This document shows, piece after piece, positions 35,940 through 46,900 of a DNA stretch of 64,000 nt; position 1 is the stretch's first letter, and each line of letters starts with the position of its first letter. Origin of the DNA: Apus apus (taxonomy: Eukaryota > Chordata > Aves > Apodiformes > Apodidae); assembly GCF_020740795.1 (NCBI RefSeq), contig NC_067282.1, positions 169,786,274 through 169,850,273 on the forward strand. The letters run 5' to 3'. Below the pieces are notes generated by a model that saw only the letters and a list, made by a program, of their open reading frames with translations, did not search any database and was not told the origin of the DNA. The position numbers and the translations under genes are program-made.

Positions 35940-37739
35940 GGGTTGAGCACTAGAGCTCGATGAACCATCCTGGTTGTTGACTGGTGCAACCTTCCTCTTG
36001 GAAGAACCAGCTCCTGGCTTTGTTCTGTTTAGAAGCTCTTGCACACGTAACTGGAGCATATCAGTGGGTTTCTTGTCCCAGACTCTCATGTCCTCTCTAA
36101 AATGATTTTTCAAGAGAGACCACAGGTGGCGTCGCAGTGAGTCCTGTCTTCCTTGCTGCTGTCTCGTAGCAGGACGTCTCTTCTTAATGGCTGCAACACG
36201 TGACCAGTTGTCTCTAGGAAGAGTCTGGAGTTTACTTCCATTTGGCATCTTATACTTCCTGTCAACCATTTTCTTAACGGCTGAGGTTTGGAAGTAAAGG
36301 GAATCAGAGAGGATGTCTCCATACTGTCGTGCTTTGACAGTTACTTCACGTACAGTTGGTCTTTCGTAACCTTCAAAACATCCCATGAAGGAGAATATAT
36401 GGGCATGCGCTGCTGGTACAGCCTGAACAAACTTCCGGAACATTTGCATGTCACACTCAACATCATCAGGATCTGTGATTCCGTCGTTATTATAGATCAC
36501 TTCTCGCACAGCAATCTCTCTCAAGTAGGTGATGGCTTTCTCGAGAGTGGGTGTTCTGCTTCGGCGCCATCCGATGTCACCCTTGTGGGGATATCTCTCT
36601 CTCACAGCTGAAAGAAGTCGGTCCCACAGGGTAGTAGTTCCTGTCTTACTACTAAGTGCTCTGTCAATACCAGCATCTCTGGCTAGGGATCCCAACTGCT
36701 TGGCTTCTCTCTCATCCACATTGTAGGTCTCAGCACCACTATCAAAGCATCGGAGCAGCCAAGGAAGGATTCCCTCACCATCAATGCGGGTGAAGTCCTT
36801 TCTCATGAGGCGCAGTTCTTTCATAGAGAAAGGGTGGGCGAGGTCATCGTCGTCATCTGATTGAGGAGGACCTGCTGTTCTTTTATTTGCTTGAGAGTGG
36901 CTTTGTTTTTTATCTGTCTGAGAGTGGCTTGGTTTTTTATCTGTCTGAGAGTGGTCTGGTTTTTTATCTGTCTGAGAGGTACCTGCTCCATCATCTGATT
37001 TAGAATCCTTCTGTTCCTCACCGTCAGCCTCTGTCTGAGAGGCACCTGCTCCATCAACTGTATTAGGATCCTCTTCTTCCTCACCCTCACTTTCTGCTGC
37101 TTTTGTCTTTGCCTTGCTCCTAGTCACAGGGTTAACTAGCTTGGTTCGCGATGGATCAGGCTTTTTCTTTGTAGAAGCAGTTGTTTTTGTAGCAGCAGGA
37201 GTGGTGGTATTGGCAGCAGTGGTGTTGGCAGCAGCAGTGGCAGCAACATTGCCTGTGGGGGAGTGGCAGTGAGCAGAACAACATCTGGCCCTACGCATCC
37301 ACAATATATTATAAACATTCAGCAAAAACATCCCCACTGCAACCATGCTATTCACATCAAGAGCTGGGAGATTCAGCTTGAGAGAATATGGAGAGGTAAA
37401 ATTGAACCAGCTATTGCTGTTACCAACATGGACCGTTCTATTCACTTTAGGAGTTGTACCAGTAGGACTAGCAGTGTAACCGTACACATACAGTGACCCC
37501 ATAGAGAACAGTATCATCATCCCTAGGATCACTAGGCTGGTAATGATACGGTTGATTATGGCTACAGTTCTGTCAATAAACCACAAAAGAATCACAAGAG
37601 CAGCTACAAAGAGCAGAATGCCCTCAGCTACATACCACATGTACAATTGCAGGTTTGGAAAAAGATCCAATAGATTCATTGCAGCAAGTGTCTGTTCAGT
37701 TTTCAATCCGTCAGAACACTCAGCAGAATTATTGCTCAT
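35937..37739 (-). CDS. ERVL-like Gag with predicted membrane segments (600 aa)
   Basis: I place the start at the ATG at 37739 (purine at -3); the open frame runs 17 codons further up but with no ATG. It is the first gene after the primer-binding site, so it is Gag by position. Three hydrophobic segments lie near residues 34-55, 65-86 and 131-148, with N-X-T glycosylation sites at N100 and N113 and a Cys cluster (CC...C at 153-158). Next come a Thr/Ala-rich linker, a Lys/Glu-rich part, and a repeat of nine residues (SQTDKKPxH type) at about 255-290. The mainly alpha-helical-looking C-terminal half, from about residue 301, has the place of a capsid domain, and the very end is basic and Ser-rich. 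No CCHC zinc knuckle is present. Membrane crossing is unusual for a Gag. The frame is intact. Confidence 0.82.
   Translation of the reverse strand: MSNNSAECSDGLKTEQTLAAMNLLDLFPNLQLYMWYVAEGILLFVAALVILLWFIDRTVAIINRIITSLVILGMMILFSMGSLYVYGYTASPTGTTPKVNRTVHVGNSNSWFNFTSPYSLKLNLPALDVNSMVAVGMFLLNVYNILWMRRARCCSAHCHSPTGNVAATAAANTTAANTTTPAATKTTASTKKKPDPSRTKLVNPVTRSKAKTKAAESEGEEEEDPNTVDGAGASQTEADGEEQKDSKSDDGAGTSQTDKKPDHSQTDKKPSHSQTDKKQSHSQANKRTAGPPQSDDDDDLAHPFSMKELRLMRKDFTRIDGEGILPWLLRCFDSGAETYNVDEREAKQLGSLARDAGIDRALSSKTGTTTLWDRLLSAVRERYPHKGDIGWRRSRTPTLEKAITYLREIAVREVIYNNDGITDPDDVECDMQMFRKFVQAVPAAHAHIFSFMGCFEGYERPTVREVTVKARQYGDILSDSLYFQTSAVKKMVDRKYKMPNGSKLQTLPRDNWSRVAAIKKRRPATRQQQGRQDSLRRHLWSLLKNHFREDMRVWDKKPTDMLQLRVQELLNRTKPGAGSSKRKVAPVNNQDGSSSSSAQP
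36892..36985 (-). repeat. 27-bp tandem repeat inside gag
   Basis: The word TGAGAG starts at 36892, 36919, 36946 and 36973 (plus strand), exactly 27 bp apart. The repeat has about three and a half units and encodes nine residues per unit of SQTDKK-type sequence. It is a likely site of length variation between copies of this family. Confidence 0.85.
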
Positions 37740-37824
37740 TGCTATCTGAGGGACTCCTACCCTCAGAGATGGAATTTTGGACACTCCCAATTGATGAAAA
37801 TGTGTAATCTGGGCTTAAAATCAA

Positions 37825-37842
37825 GCCCCACGTTGGGCGCCA
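37825..37842 (-). other. Primer-binding site, tRNA-Lys1,2 type
   Basis: The element strand reads TGGCGCCCAACGTGGGGC, which from memory is the 18-base primer site for tRNA-Lys1,2, as used by some betaretroviruses. It begins 10 bases after the LTR end instead of the usual 0-3. This spacer is seen directly. Confidence 0.85.
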
Positions 37843-37852
37843 ATTAAATTGT

Positions 37853-38047
37853 TGTGGCCGTTTGACTCAGGTCCGACAACAATGCTCTCGATCCCCTCCC
37901 CCCCCCCACCCAGTCAGGGAAGGAGAGAGAGAACAGGAGAGAGACTTGGCTGGGTTGAAAACTAAACTACACAGCTTTAATTAAAACACTAATGAATCAC
38001 ACAAGAAAATATATACAATTATATACAGATATATTCACACCAGGACA
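37853..38047 (-). repeat. ERVL-like 5' LTR with 511-bp U3 deletion
   Basis: It keeps the first 10 bases of U3 (TGTCCTGGTG) and then joins to the TATA-like, R and U5 region. The missing part equals 32179-32689 of the full LTR. The two deletion ends share TCA, a short match of the kind seen at repair joints. All 195 remaining bases equal the 3' LTR, including the run of ten C on the plus strand. Loss of U3 upstream of the TATA-like stretch probably removes the enhancer and most promoter signals. Confidence 0.95.
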
Positions 38048-38052
38048 CCTTG
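38048..38052 (+). repeat. Target site duplication, right copy (CCTTG)
   Basis: CCTTG directly follows the LTR end CCAGGACA and equals 31989-31993. Confidence 0.93.
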
Positions 38053-40689
38053 TAGGAGACTGAGACATTTAGCAAGTTGACATGTCCTCCCTAGTTTTAA
38101 GAATATCCATGTAATTTTAAGGCTTAGTTTTTCTACCAATACCTTTTTTGACAGAAGTATCATTCCAGTCCATCTTATATATGAGACTATCTAAAGAAAG
38201 CATCAGTCCGTCTAGGAAAAATGAGTCCACTTTTTTTTCCTTTGCCTAAGCATACCCTGCATGAACCAGTGCTTTTGAGGTAGGGGCAGCCAGTACACAG
38301 GGAAGCAAAGAGGAAGCTGAGAAGAGGCAAACCCTGCAACAAATCCAATATCCCTAGCATTAATACATAGATCCTCTGGTATAAGCAATGCATAAAGGTA
38401 GAAAGAAGAGCTTTCACTTCATACTGGCTAATATCACCAGTCAATTTTTATCCATCTCAGAGACTTGAGAGCCCAGAGAGCTGGCCTTTTCATGTGAATG
38501 CCAGCCATTCATGGTCATGACCTATGATACATGCAATACTTATTTTAATTTCAAGCAGACTTTTAAGGCATCTCTATCATTGCCCCAGGTACAGCCATAG
38601 TAACAAAGAGACATTTGAAGACCATTTTAAAATACAATCCTGATGACTCCTCCATTCCTTGTATTTTTTCACCTGATCAGAGAACAAGGAAGGGGAGAAG
38701 GCAGTCTGGAAGGCTGACTTTCTAACTATCACATTGAAGGGCAGGCATAATTCAGTAATTGCATTAGGTTTTAGAAGGCGTACAGACATTGACACAAATA
38801 GATGGGGGTTAGAAAATAACATATATTTCTTTAGTTGCCTGCAGAATGCATAAGTAAGTACCTGTATTGGCAGAGGTCAAAGGAAACTACTTCACATCCA
38901 CTTTCTCTGTGATGGGATATAGTTTGCAGGGAGGGACTAAATTAAAGACCTTCAGGTTTATTAAGGACTCCTCATGCTGAAGAATGTCACAATCTCAGGT
39001 TTTCTCCAGCCTCAGTCTGTGGCCTGTGATTTGGCCCTAAAATACAAGATAGGCCAAGGTACTTCAGTAGTTATCATATTGAGAACAGTTGTTGCTTCGG
39101 GCACTGCTGACATAGATAACTATAGTCCAGCTTGTGGTTTGTTTAGGCAAATTAGGTCTATCTGATGCTGCATAAAATTCCATTGAGACAGTTTATTCAG
39201 CATAATGGCTAAATATGTGTAAGAGGATAACAGCAGAAAAGAACAAAGTTCATCAAAACCAGAGGTTATAGTCAGGAGCGTTTTTTTGTTTATGCTTAGA
39301 AGTGAGTCTAAAAAACATCTTGGCCAGGGTAATCCTTTTCCTCAAATATCCTCTAGCCTAAGCAGTCAGACACATCTTGAGCCAATATGAGGTTTAAAAT
39401 TGGAGGACCAAAGTTTGCAACACTGCTCTACATTTGTGATGTCTAAAAGGGATCAGTGTTATTCTGAAAAGCTGGACACAATTCTGCAGGTGCAGAAATA
39501 CCTACTTTTCACTACAGTTTACCCATTTAGCTCACTTTAGGGTTGGGGTTCCCACAGGATTTTAACACTGCTCTCAAGTCAAGTCCCTGAAGTAGACTCT
39601 GCTAGCAACTAGAGCAGTTAAAAAGTATTTTTCAAATACTTCCTAAATCTACGGCCCCAGTCTCTCAGAAGATCTGAGGGTGGGTACAGAGAAGAATTAT
39701 GACTGAACACAGGAAATATTTTACTTCCCAAAACGTAGACAAAGAGTTTATGCAAATGCTGACACAGCCTGGAAAGGGATGAGGACTGTCTTTTAGTGCC
39801 CTGGAGCACTTGTCAGAGTGGAGTGTGAGGGTTGCTTAGCATCGAGGGGGCAGATGGTCCAGCTTTCTGGGAGATAACTTGATTTCCACCCACTTCCAAT
39901 CCTAAACAGTACAAACTGGCCCTTCTGTCAGTGCAGCTGGCTGGTGAAAGCCTATGATACCTTTCAATGGGTCTCTGAGCCTCCCTGGGGAACAGGAAGG
40001 CTGTCCCAAAGCCAGCAAGCTCCATGGTGTTTGTGTCATTCACTGTGTCTGTATGGTGGGATCTAGTTGCTCAGCACTAGTTGAGTCTAGGGGCTGGTGG
40101 TGAGGAGGCAGGAAGATCAGTGGACATACTCAGTGCATCTCTTGGAAGAGATGAAGTAGAAAGAAGCTACTTGGATCCACAGCTTATTTTAACTAATCCC
40201 ATATCATTTTATGCCTTGTCTGATACCAAACAAGTGTTTTGGACAGAGAATTTGGCATGTAAATCAGCACAGCCCTCAGCCAGGGTTGGGAGCCAAGAGG
40301 ACACTGGCTGGAGAGCGGCCAAGTCTCAGCCCAGTCTGGTGGAGGTGCAGAAGAGCCAAGTTTTGGCTCTATCCAGCCAGCTGGAAATTTCCCACATGCC
40401 AGGAGCTTCCAGGGCAGTGGAGGATAATGGGACCTGCAGGATGGACCTCTCTCCTCAGATGTCACAGGGAGCTACAGGCAGTACAGACCATGGCCATGCT
40501 GGGTGCACAGACAGAGCTGTGTGTGAGTCTCAGGTGGCCCTTCCTCTCCTCTCCTGAGCAGAACTCAGCCACAGGGAGATGTCACCTATAGATTGCACAA
40601 GGTATAAGGCTATGGGGCATTGTGTTTCACATCTGCTTTCTATTCCTAAGCCTAACAGCTTTCTCCCAGACCTGCACATTTCAGAATGG
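38053..40689. other. Unique non-coding DNA
   Basis: No gene or repeat recognised. Open frames of up to 158 residues (40081-40557) overlap others on both strands and carry no motif. Confidence 0.5.
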
Positions 40690-40903
40690 ATGGAGCTTCT
40701 TTACTTTGAAGGTGGCAGAGCACTGGAACAAGGTGCCCAGAGCAGATGTGGAGTCTCTGTCACTGGAGACACTCAAAACCCACCTGGATGCCCTCCTGTG
40801 CAGCCTGCTCTATGTGAACGTGCTCTGGCAGGTGAGTTGGAAAAGATGATATTCAGAGGTCCCTTCCAATCCCTAACACTCTGTGATTCTGTGGTTCTGT
40901 GAT
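40690..40903 (+). repeat. CR1 LINE 3' tail
   Basis: CR1 end sequence is seen as GGTGGCAGAGCACTGGAAC, GTGGAGTCTCTGTCACTGG, then CAGAGGTCCCTTCCAATCCC and the octamers ATTCTGTG and GTTCTGTG at 40886-40901. It is a 5'-truncated non-coding copy of the same broad type as 28740-28996. Confidence 0.92.
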
Positions 40904-43900
40904 GCAGCTGTGACAGTGCAGGTGGGATGACTGAACTGCTGCCCCCAAAGACGACGACAGAGAGGGACATGCAGGTGAGGGGCCTGCAAAGATGGCAAGT
41001 TGGCTGGTGTCTACCTGCTCTGCTAGCCTTTTTTTGTCTCCCTTTAGCTTGAACAGCATAGATACCTCTGATTCTGTTACTTCACAATTTTCCTTGCTAT
41101 CTGTAGCAAAGAGCATAAAACACAGATATAAGTCAAGCTCTGTGAGGACATCTGTGGCAGCACAAGCATGCCACAGATGGGACTCTTACAAATGCAGGGG
41201 GACTCTGATATTCATGTTTGTAATTCACTCCTGCATGATGAGATGTAGAAAATAACCTTTTATTTTATTCAAAGGCAGTTAGACACCTCCATCTTTTTGA
41301 TCCCTAGGGGCCAGATTTGCTGCAGAGTTCAAGCAGCCTTCTGCCAGGAGCCTTGCCAGACAAGGATGCTGCAGAAGCCCTAGACCACGACCCACCAGGG
41401 AAGAGGTGTTTGAGGAGCTGGAATCAGGACCGTCATATTTTGGTAGCTGAAGTGGCCCAACAAGTGAGCCCAGCTCCTGCCTTCTGTTGGGAGGAGGTGT
41501 GAGAAACTGCTGGCCCCTCTGCAGCTGACCCAGCCAGGCTCTTGTGCTAGCACTGGTAGGTTTTAAAACCAAATCATTCTGATCAGAAGCATAGAAACTC
41601 AGTAAGGTGTGCTGGACCTGGCAACATCGCCAGTATGTTTCTTACAAAATTCATATAAAATCACTGAGAAAATGTCAGTGTATCATCTGAAAAATCTGCC
41701 TGAGACCCATCTGGGACTTCAAACTGGTATCTCCAAGTATTTATGGCTGTCAGTCTTCCCACAGGAGCTTCTGGCAACATCCCACCATGGGGCAGGAGGC
41801 TGAGCAGCACCACTTGCCATGTCCTCTGAGAGAGGCAGTGGCTCTGAGAGGCAGCAGCCACCTCCTCATCTGTTGCTAAGGGAACATGGGGAGACAAGCT
41901 ATAATTATACCAACAAAATGTGAGAGACAGCCAGAGAGAGAGAGAGATGTGGAATGGGCATTTGTGATGGTTTCTTCTTTATTTTCAATTCATTTATTGC
42001 TTTGTAAATCACCAACAGAAGGAGTCCAAAACATTTCACGTGTTGGCAGATGACTGAGATGTAAGTAGAGCCTTTTGTGCAGAACCACCAGCATCTTCCC
42101 AAACACAATGAGCTGGGAAAAAGTGGTAAACCACAAAATGTGCTCCCGTCACCAGCATCTTCCCAAATGAAATGCACAGAATCAGAGAAGTTGAGGAAAA
42201 AAGGGACAAGGGGATGAAGTGTTCATGCAATATGAAATTATTTAGGGCTAAGTTGCACCTCCCAGAATAGGGGAGTCCCCTATTCTGAACACCAGCTTGT
42301 TTAGCTTTGCAGGGGGAACTGTGCTGTTTCAGCTAAGGCTTTTCTAGGAAGCAAACCTCTTAGGATGGAAAAACAGCCTGGAAATGGTATGGCACTTCCC
42401 ACCCCACTGTCAGATCCCATCATCCATCCTGCAGTCCATCCTGCCCTGGCTCCTTGAGCCTGGGACAGTCTCACACCGTGGCCCTGACTGGCTCTTAGGC
42501 TTTAGGAGAAGGAGAGCAATCGGATCATACCATGGTGACTTGACCTGTTGCTGTCTCACTAGGGAATCCAGCAGAGTCATCCACTTCATTGAATAAACAA
42601 TTTATTTCCCAATGTTTTTAATCACGATTCAGCAGTCCATACAATAACATGCTTATCTTTTGACCTAAAACCCCTTCTGGAAGAACACAGTCTGTTACTG
42701 TAAGCCTTACCCTTTGGAACCACTTAGTGCAAGTTACAGGGAGATACTCAATCTGGAAACAGACAGAATCACTCCCATGCAGATAGGTGCCTGGATGAGT
42801 AAAACAGTAGCAAAGAATATGCTAAAAGGAATGGAAAAAGAGAGAGAGGTTAGCAAGTAATTACATATATTTAACAATTAGCAGATTCAGCAGGACTTGC
42901 TGACTCAGAAGGCAATGCAGCTCACAAGAGTGGTGATGTGATCTGCACCTCACTAGGGACAGAGCAGCACTTCCACTGTTTGAGAGCAAATCACAGTTCC
43001 CTGCTGTATTTTTAAGAGAACAAACCACCACAGCAATTATTCCTTGGGCCCAGAAGTGGGGTAAGAGCCAGGTAATGCTGTTCACACAGTCTGAGCTCTG
43101 CTTAAGCCCTGACTGTGTTCAGGGTCAGTGCTGGGCAACCAGTCTTCTCTGTGCAGCAAAGGACAATGCACGTGGTGTCTACCAAAATGCTAGCCCGGCA
43201 AACACTTTTTGTTTTCCTAAAATCTTTGCTTCCTCTACATTGGTAAAATAGAGATGCTTTATCAGTATCATTCTGGTACTGCTGGGAAGGGGGTAAGGTT
43301 AGGGTAGTCTGGAAAAGTAAAAAATAAACACATAACTCCCCTCCCAAAGGATAATATGCAGCATCTGTTGAGTATTTGGTCAGATCAAACCTGGGATCAA
43401 CAGGTACAGCCCTGCTGATTTTGCCCAAAATGTAGATGGCCCTCCAATATTGTCGTATGGCTATGTGCTCAGTACATGCATGTATGTCTGACAATAAACA
43501 AAAAAGGGCAAGTTCAGCTCTGCTCTAACTCTGTCAAACCAGGCAGCACTGCAGCAAGAAATCTGGCCCTACATGGCTACACTCCACTAAGAGTCAGGGT
43601 GCTTGCTACCGTCTGCTTCTCTTACTGTCAAACACATGCATTCATGCCCACACGTTACTTAATTGCTGACCTTAATGAAACATGTCAGTGCAATCGAGTT
43701 CTCTCAAATTCCTTTTAACACACCCATGCTAAATGCTTGGGGTAAAGCTATTCTAAACAGTTTGCATAATTTCATATATGCCATTCCCAAGAAACACTAT
43801 GCATTTTAAACAATATGAACTGGGCCAGAGAGCTAATGAAGTTAAACAAGGCTGGCAAATTATGGTGAACTGGACATGATTTAGCAAATACATCCTGAAA

Positions 43901-46900
43901 GGGCAATATTTATGAAGGCAGAAATCTAGCTGCATAGACTGTGAAGACACTTTCTGCAAACAGATGATTGTGGTCCCCAGGATTTTGGCTCTCTGTCATG
44001 CCACTTGAAAAAAGACCTTTCCCTTCAAACCATTCCTCTACACTTTCAACCCTAAACTTGCCCTTCTCAACATGCAGGGAATTAAAGACTCCCAGTGAAA
44101 ACTAATGCCACTTCCACAGGAAACACGTAATTTCTTTGGCCTTATTTGTCATCTCTGGGACTAAACAGTTCACATTCACTCAAGTACATACAAAATCAAC
44201 TCTTTTCTCTGGCAAACCCTGCTTCTCACCCCCTTATCCCCAGCCTCCAAGGTTTTTACAGCTTGTTAGTTTCCCAAAGCCCTTAGGTCTGGTAGGGACT
44301 CCAGATCCCACCTGAATTTCCTGTAGTTTGAATTTTCCACACCCATTTGGCTTTTCCACGTGGGCTGCTCAGAGCAAGACAATCAGCCCATGTCTGAAAC
44401 ACATGAAATTTCAGCCTGGAGCCAGATGAGGCAGTTTTTGCTGGCAATCAGAGAAAACCCATCATCTTGGTGGGTTTGTGAGCACTTATGTGTGCCACCC
44501 TGCATACCCAGTGTTCAGCAAGGGGGGTGATGGGAATCATTGGTCTTCATCCCTTGTCTCAGGGAAAGCTCACGGGATGCTGGCAAGGAGATTATTTCAC
44601 TTGACAGAAGACAAACACAGAAGAGCTGTTGAATGTTTGATATGATTTTATGTGCAAGACTTGTGAACAGGCTTAGGTTAAACGCAGAAGGGGAAACAAC
44701 AGAGGCACAGGATGCTCGATGAGAGGGCTATAGACTTCTGGAGGGCCCTGGCTCCCCCAGGACAGCTGAAAGAGGACTGTAAGCAAAGAAGTCTCTGTCA
44801 GGGCACCAAGGCATGGGCCAATTCCTGGAGCAATGTCTACATAAGTGCAATGCAGATCCTGGCAGGAGGAAGACTAATGTACAAGTAGGGGAGGACATCC
44901 CTCCCTGGCAGCCTAGGGACAAGTGATTGCTCAGGAATGGAGAACCCTATGTAAGAAAACACATACAGATGTTTTTAGTGTTTTATCTAGACTGAAAAAC
45001 TTCTTGTGCCCACTAGAGCAGAGAACAGTTGTCTTGGTTTGCTTTACTCTTTACACTCCTGGGGACTGATTGTCTGAAGCATCATTCATCACTAAAACAA
45101 GGGATGATAAACCTAGAGTGCCTTCTTAGCTGGTGATGGGAGATGTGTTCAAAGGGTGTTTCTCCTTCTCAGATCAATTCTGGCTATAGAGGAAAAAACC
45201 CCACACATTTTCCAGTGTGATGCTTACAGCTGTATCTGAAGGCCACTGGAAATAACTGAAGTCTTCCCCTTGATCTTGTAGGCTTTCTAAAACAAAAAGC
45301 CAACAACTGCTTCTCAAAGGCTCACATTTTCTCAGCAAGTATTTTTATTCTCCATCTTCCCAGTTACAAATACAATTCATTGTGCTAAATGGAGGCTGGT
45401 TTTAGGCATCTTGAGCCGTTTTGAGCAAAACAAGCCTAACACTGGTTCAGAAGAGTCACAGAGGAGAACAGATCAGAGAAGCATCCCTGCCCAAGCCAGA
45501 AACAAGTGTTATCCAGGATGGTCCTTTCCAACAGTTCTTCTGGCTGCAGTTACCAGACAAAGAGAGAAATTTTAGATATTGTTTCCTTGTGAGAGAAATG
45601 GAAGTTGCAACTGCATTTGTTCATTTATCTGCAGGGATAATAGCAATGGAAGTGCTACAGGAACCTATACAGATACAGACAGAGATCAAACAGAGGAGCA
45701 GCTGAGTACCTGACATGAGAAAACACTTCTGAACAGGGTAGTTTCTATCTTTTGAGTCAATACTCTGAGGAAAAGGACAGCTGAATGGTGACAAATGAAA
45801 CATTTCTAACCTCTCTGAAACATCCCTCCCTAACCTCTTGTTCATATCCCACTGATCAAGGCCTCTGAAAAAATAAATCACCGTGTGCCACACCAAGAGT
45901 TTTCCTGCTCAGGAAGTGTTTATGCCTCTGATCAGCCTAGTAGAGCAAAACAGTGTTTTTGCAAGTAAGCTTAACTTAATGGTTAGACTTTCCAGATTGC
46001 TAAAAAAAGTGCTCGTCATTCAATCACGTTATGTTTCCAGGTACAGGCAGTCAACAGATGTAGGGCACCAGTTGACTGTGACCTAAGCAGCAAGACTATG
46101 TCATAGAAAAAGAGAAAGGTGCTTGCCATTTAGTAATCCCCTGCACAAAGTGATTCACTCCTTCCTTATAGGTAATGTTAAGCATTTGTTCTTACATCTT
46201 ACAGAGAATAACTGGTGCATTGAGATACTGTTTTCAATATCCCCTGCAGCACAGAAGAGGTGAAGGGAAGGTGCTGTACCCATAGCTCTGCACTTCACTG
46301 CTGTGCTGCATTAACCCTCTGTGTGGCACTATGTTGGACAGAGAGACATCTCTCTCAGGGTCCAGCTGCCTTCGCAGATCCAGTGACAGCAAAGAGTGAG
46401 CCCCCATGGGGATGAGGTGGCTTTTGAGCAGCAGTGACCCTGTCACACAGCATGCAAGTGCATCTCTGTGATCCCCATCCATGCGCATGAGTTCCTCATT
46501 ACTTCTAAACCTCAAAGACCCAGCCTGCAAACTTTCAGCATGACTAACCATCCTTGTTCACCCACTTCCTACCCCTGCAGTACCTTCATGCTAGAAGTCC
46601 AGCTGTTAACAACTGTGTTTGATATTTGCAATTTATTGCAAACCAAAGCTTAAACACCTGATAGATCCACCATGATGCATATGTTTGGGACCTGCAGATG
46701 GCAAAGGCCGTGTTCACTGCATGCTTGAGTGCATCACAGCTTCCATTGGACAGTCCAGCCCCCACAGCTTTCCCATGTTGGACAGCACTGCTTTTGTTCC
46801 AGACTGAGGCATGCTTAGTTGGCAGCAGTAAGAAAAACATCAGGACAAACTCTGGGTATATATTGCATATTTACGGACTGTACTGATGATTATTTATCTA

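Larger units (their letters stand above)
31989..38052 (-). mobile_element. ERVL-like endogenous retrovirus, young, defective
   Basis: This is a nearly complete provirus read on the minus strand, bounded by a 5-bp target duplication (CCTTG). The order from its own 5' end is LTR (shortened), primer-binding site, gag, UAG, protease, reverse transcriptase, frameshift, RNase H, integrase, polypurine tract and full LTR. It has no env and no dUTPase. I assign it to the ERVL group from its recognisable avian ERVL-type pol and its 5-bp duplication; I ran no phylogeny. The LTRs are identical over all 195 shared bases and the U3 keeps many CpG sites, so it integrated recently. A pol frameshift near 34673-34690 and loss of most U3 in the 5' LTR make independent activity of this copy unlikely. 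Confidence 0.93.
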
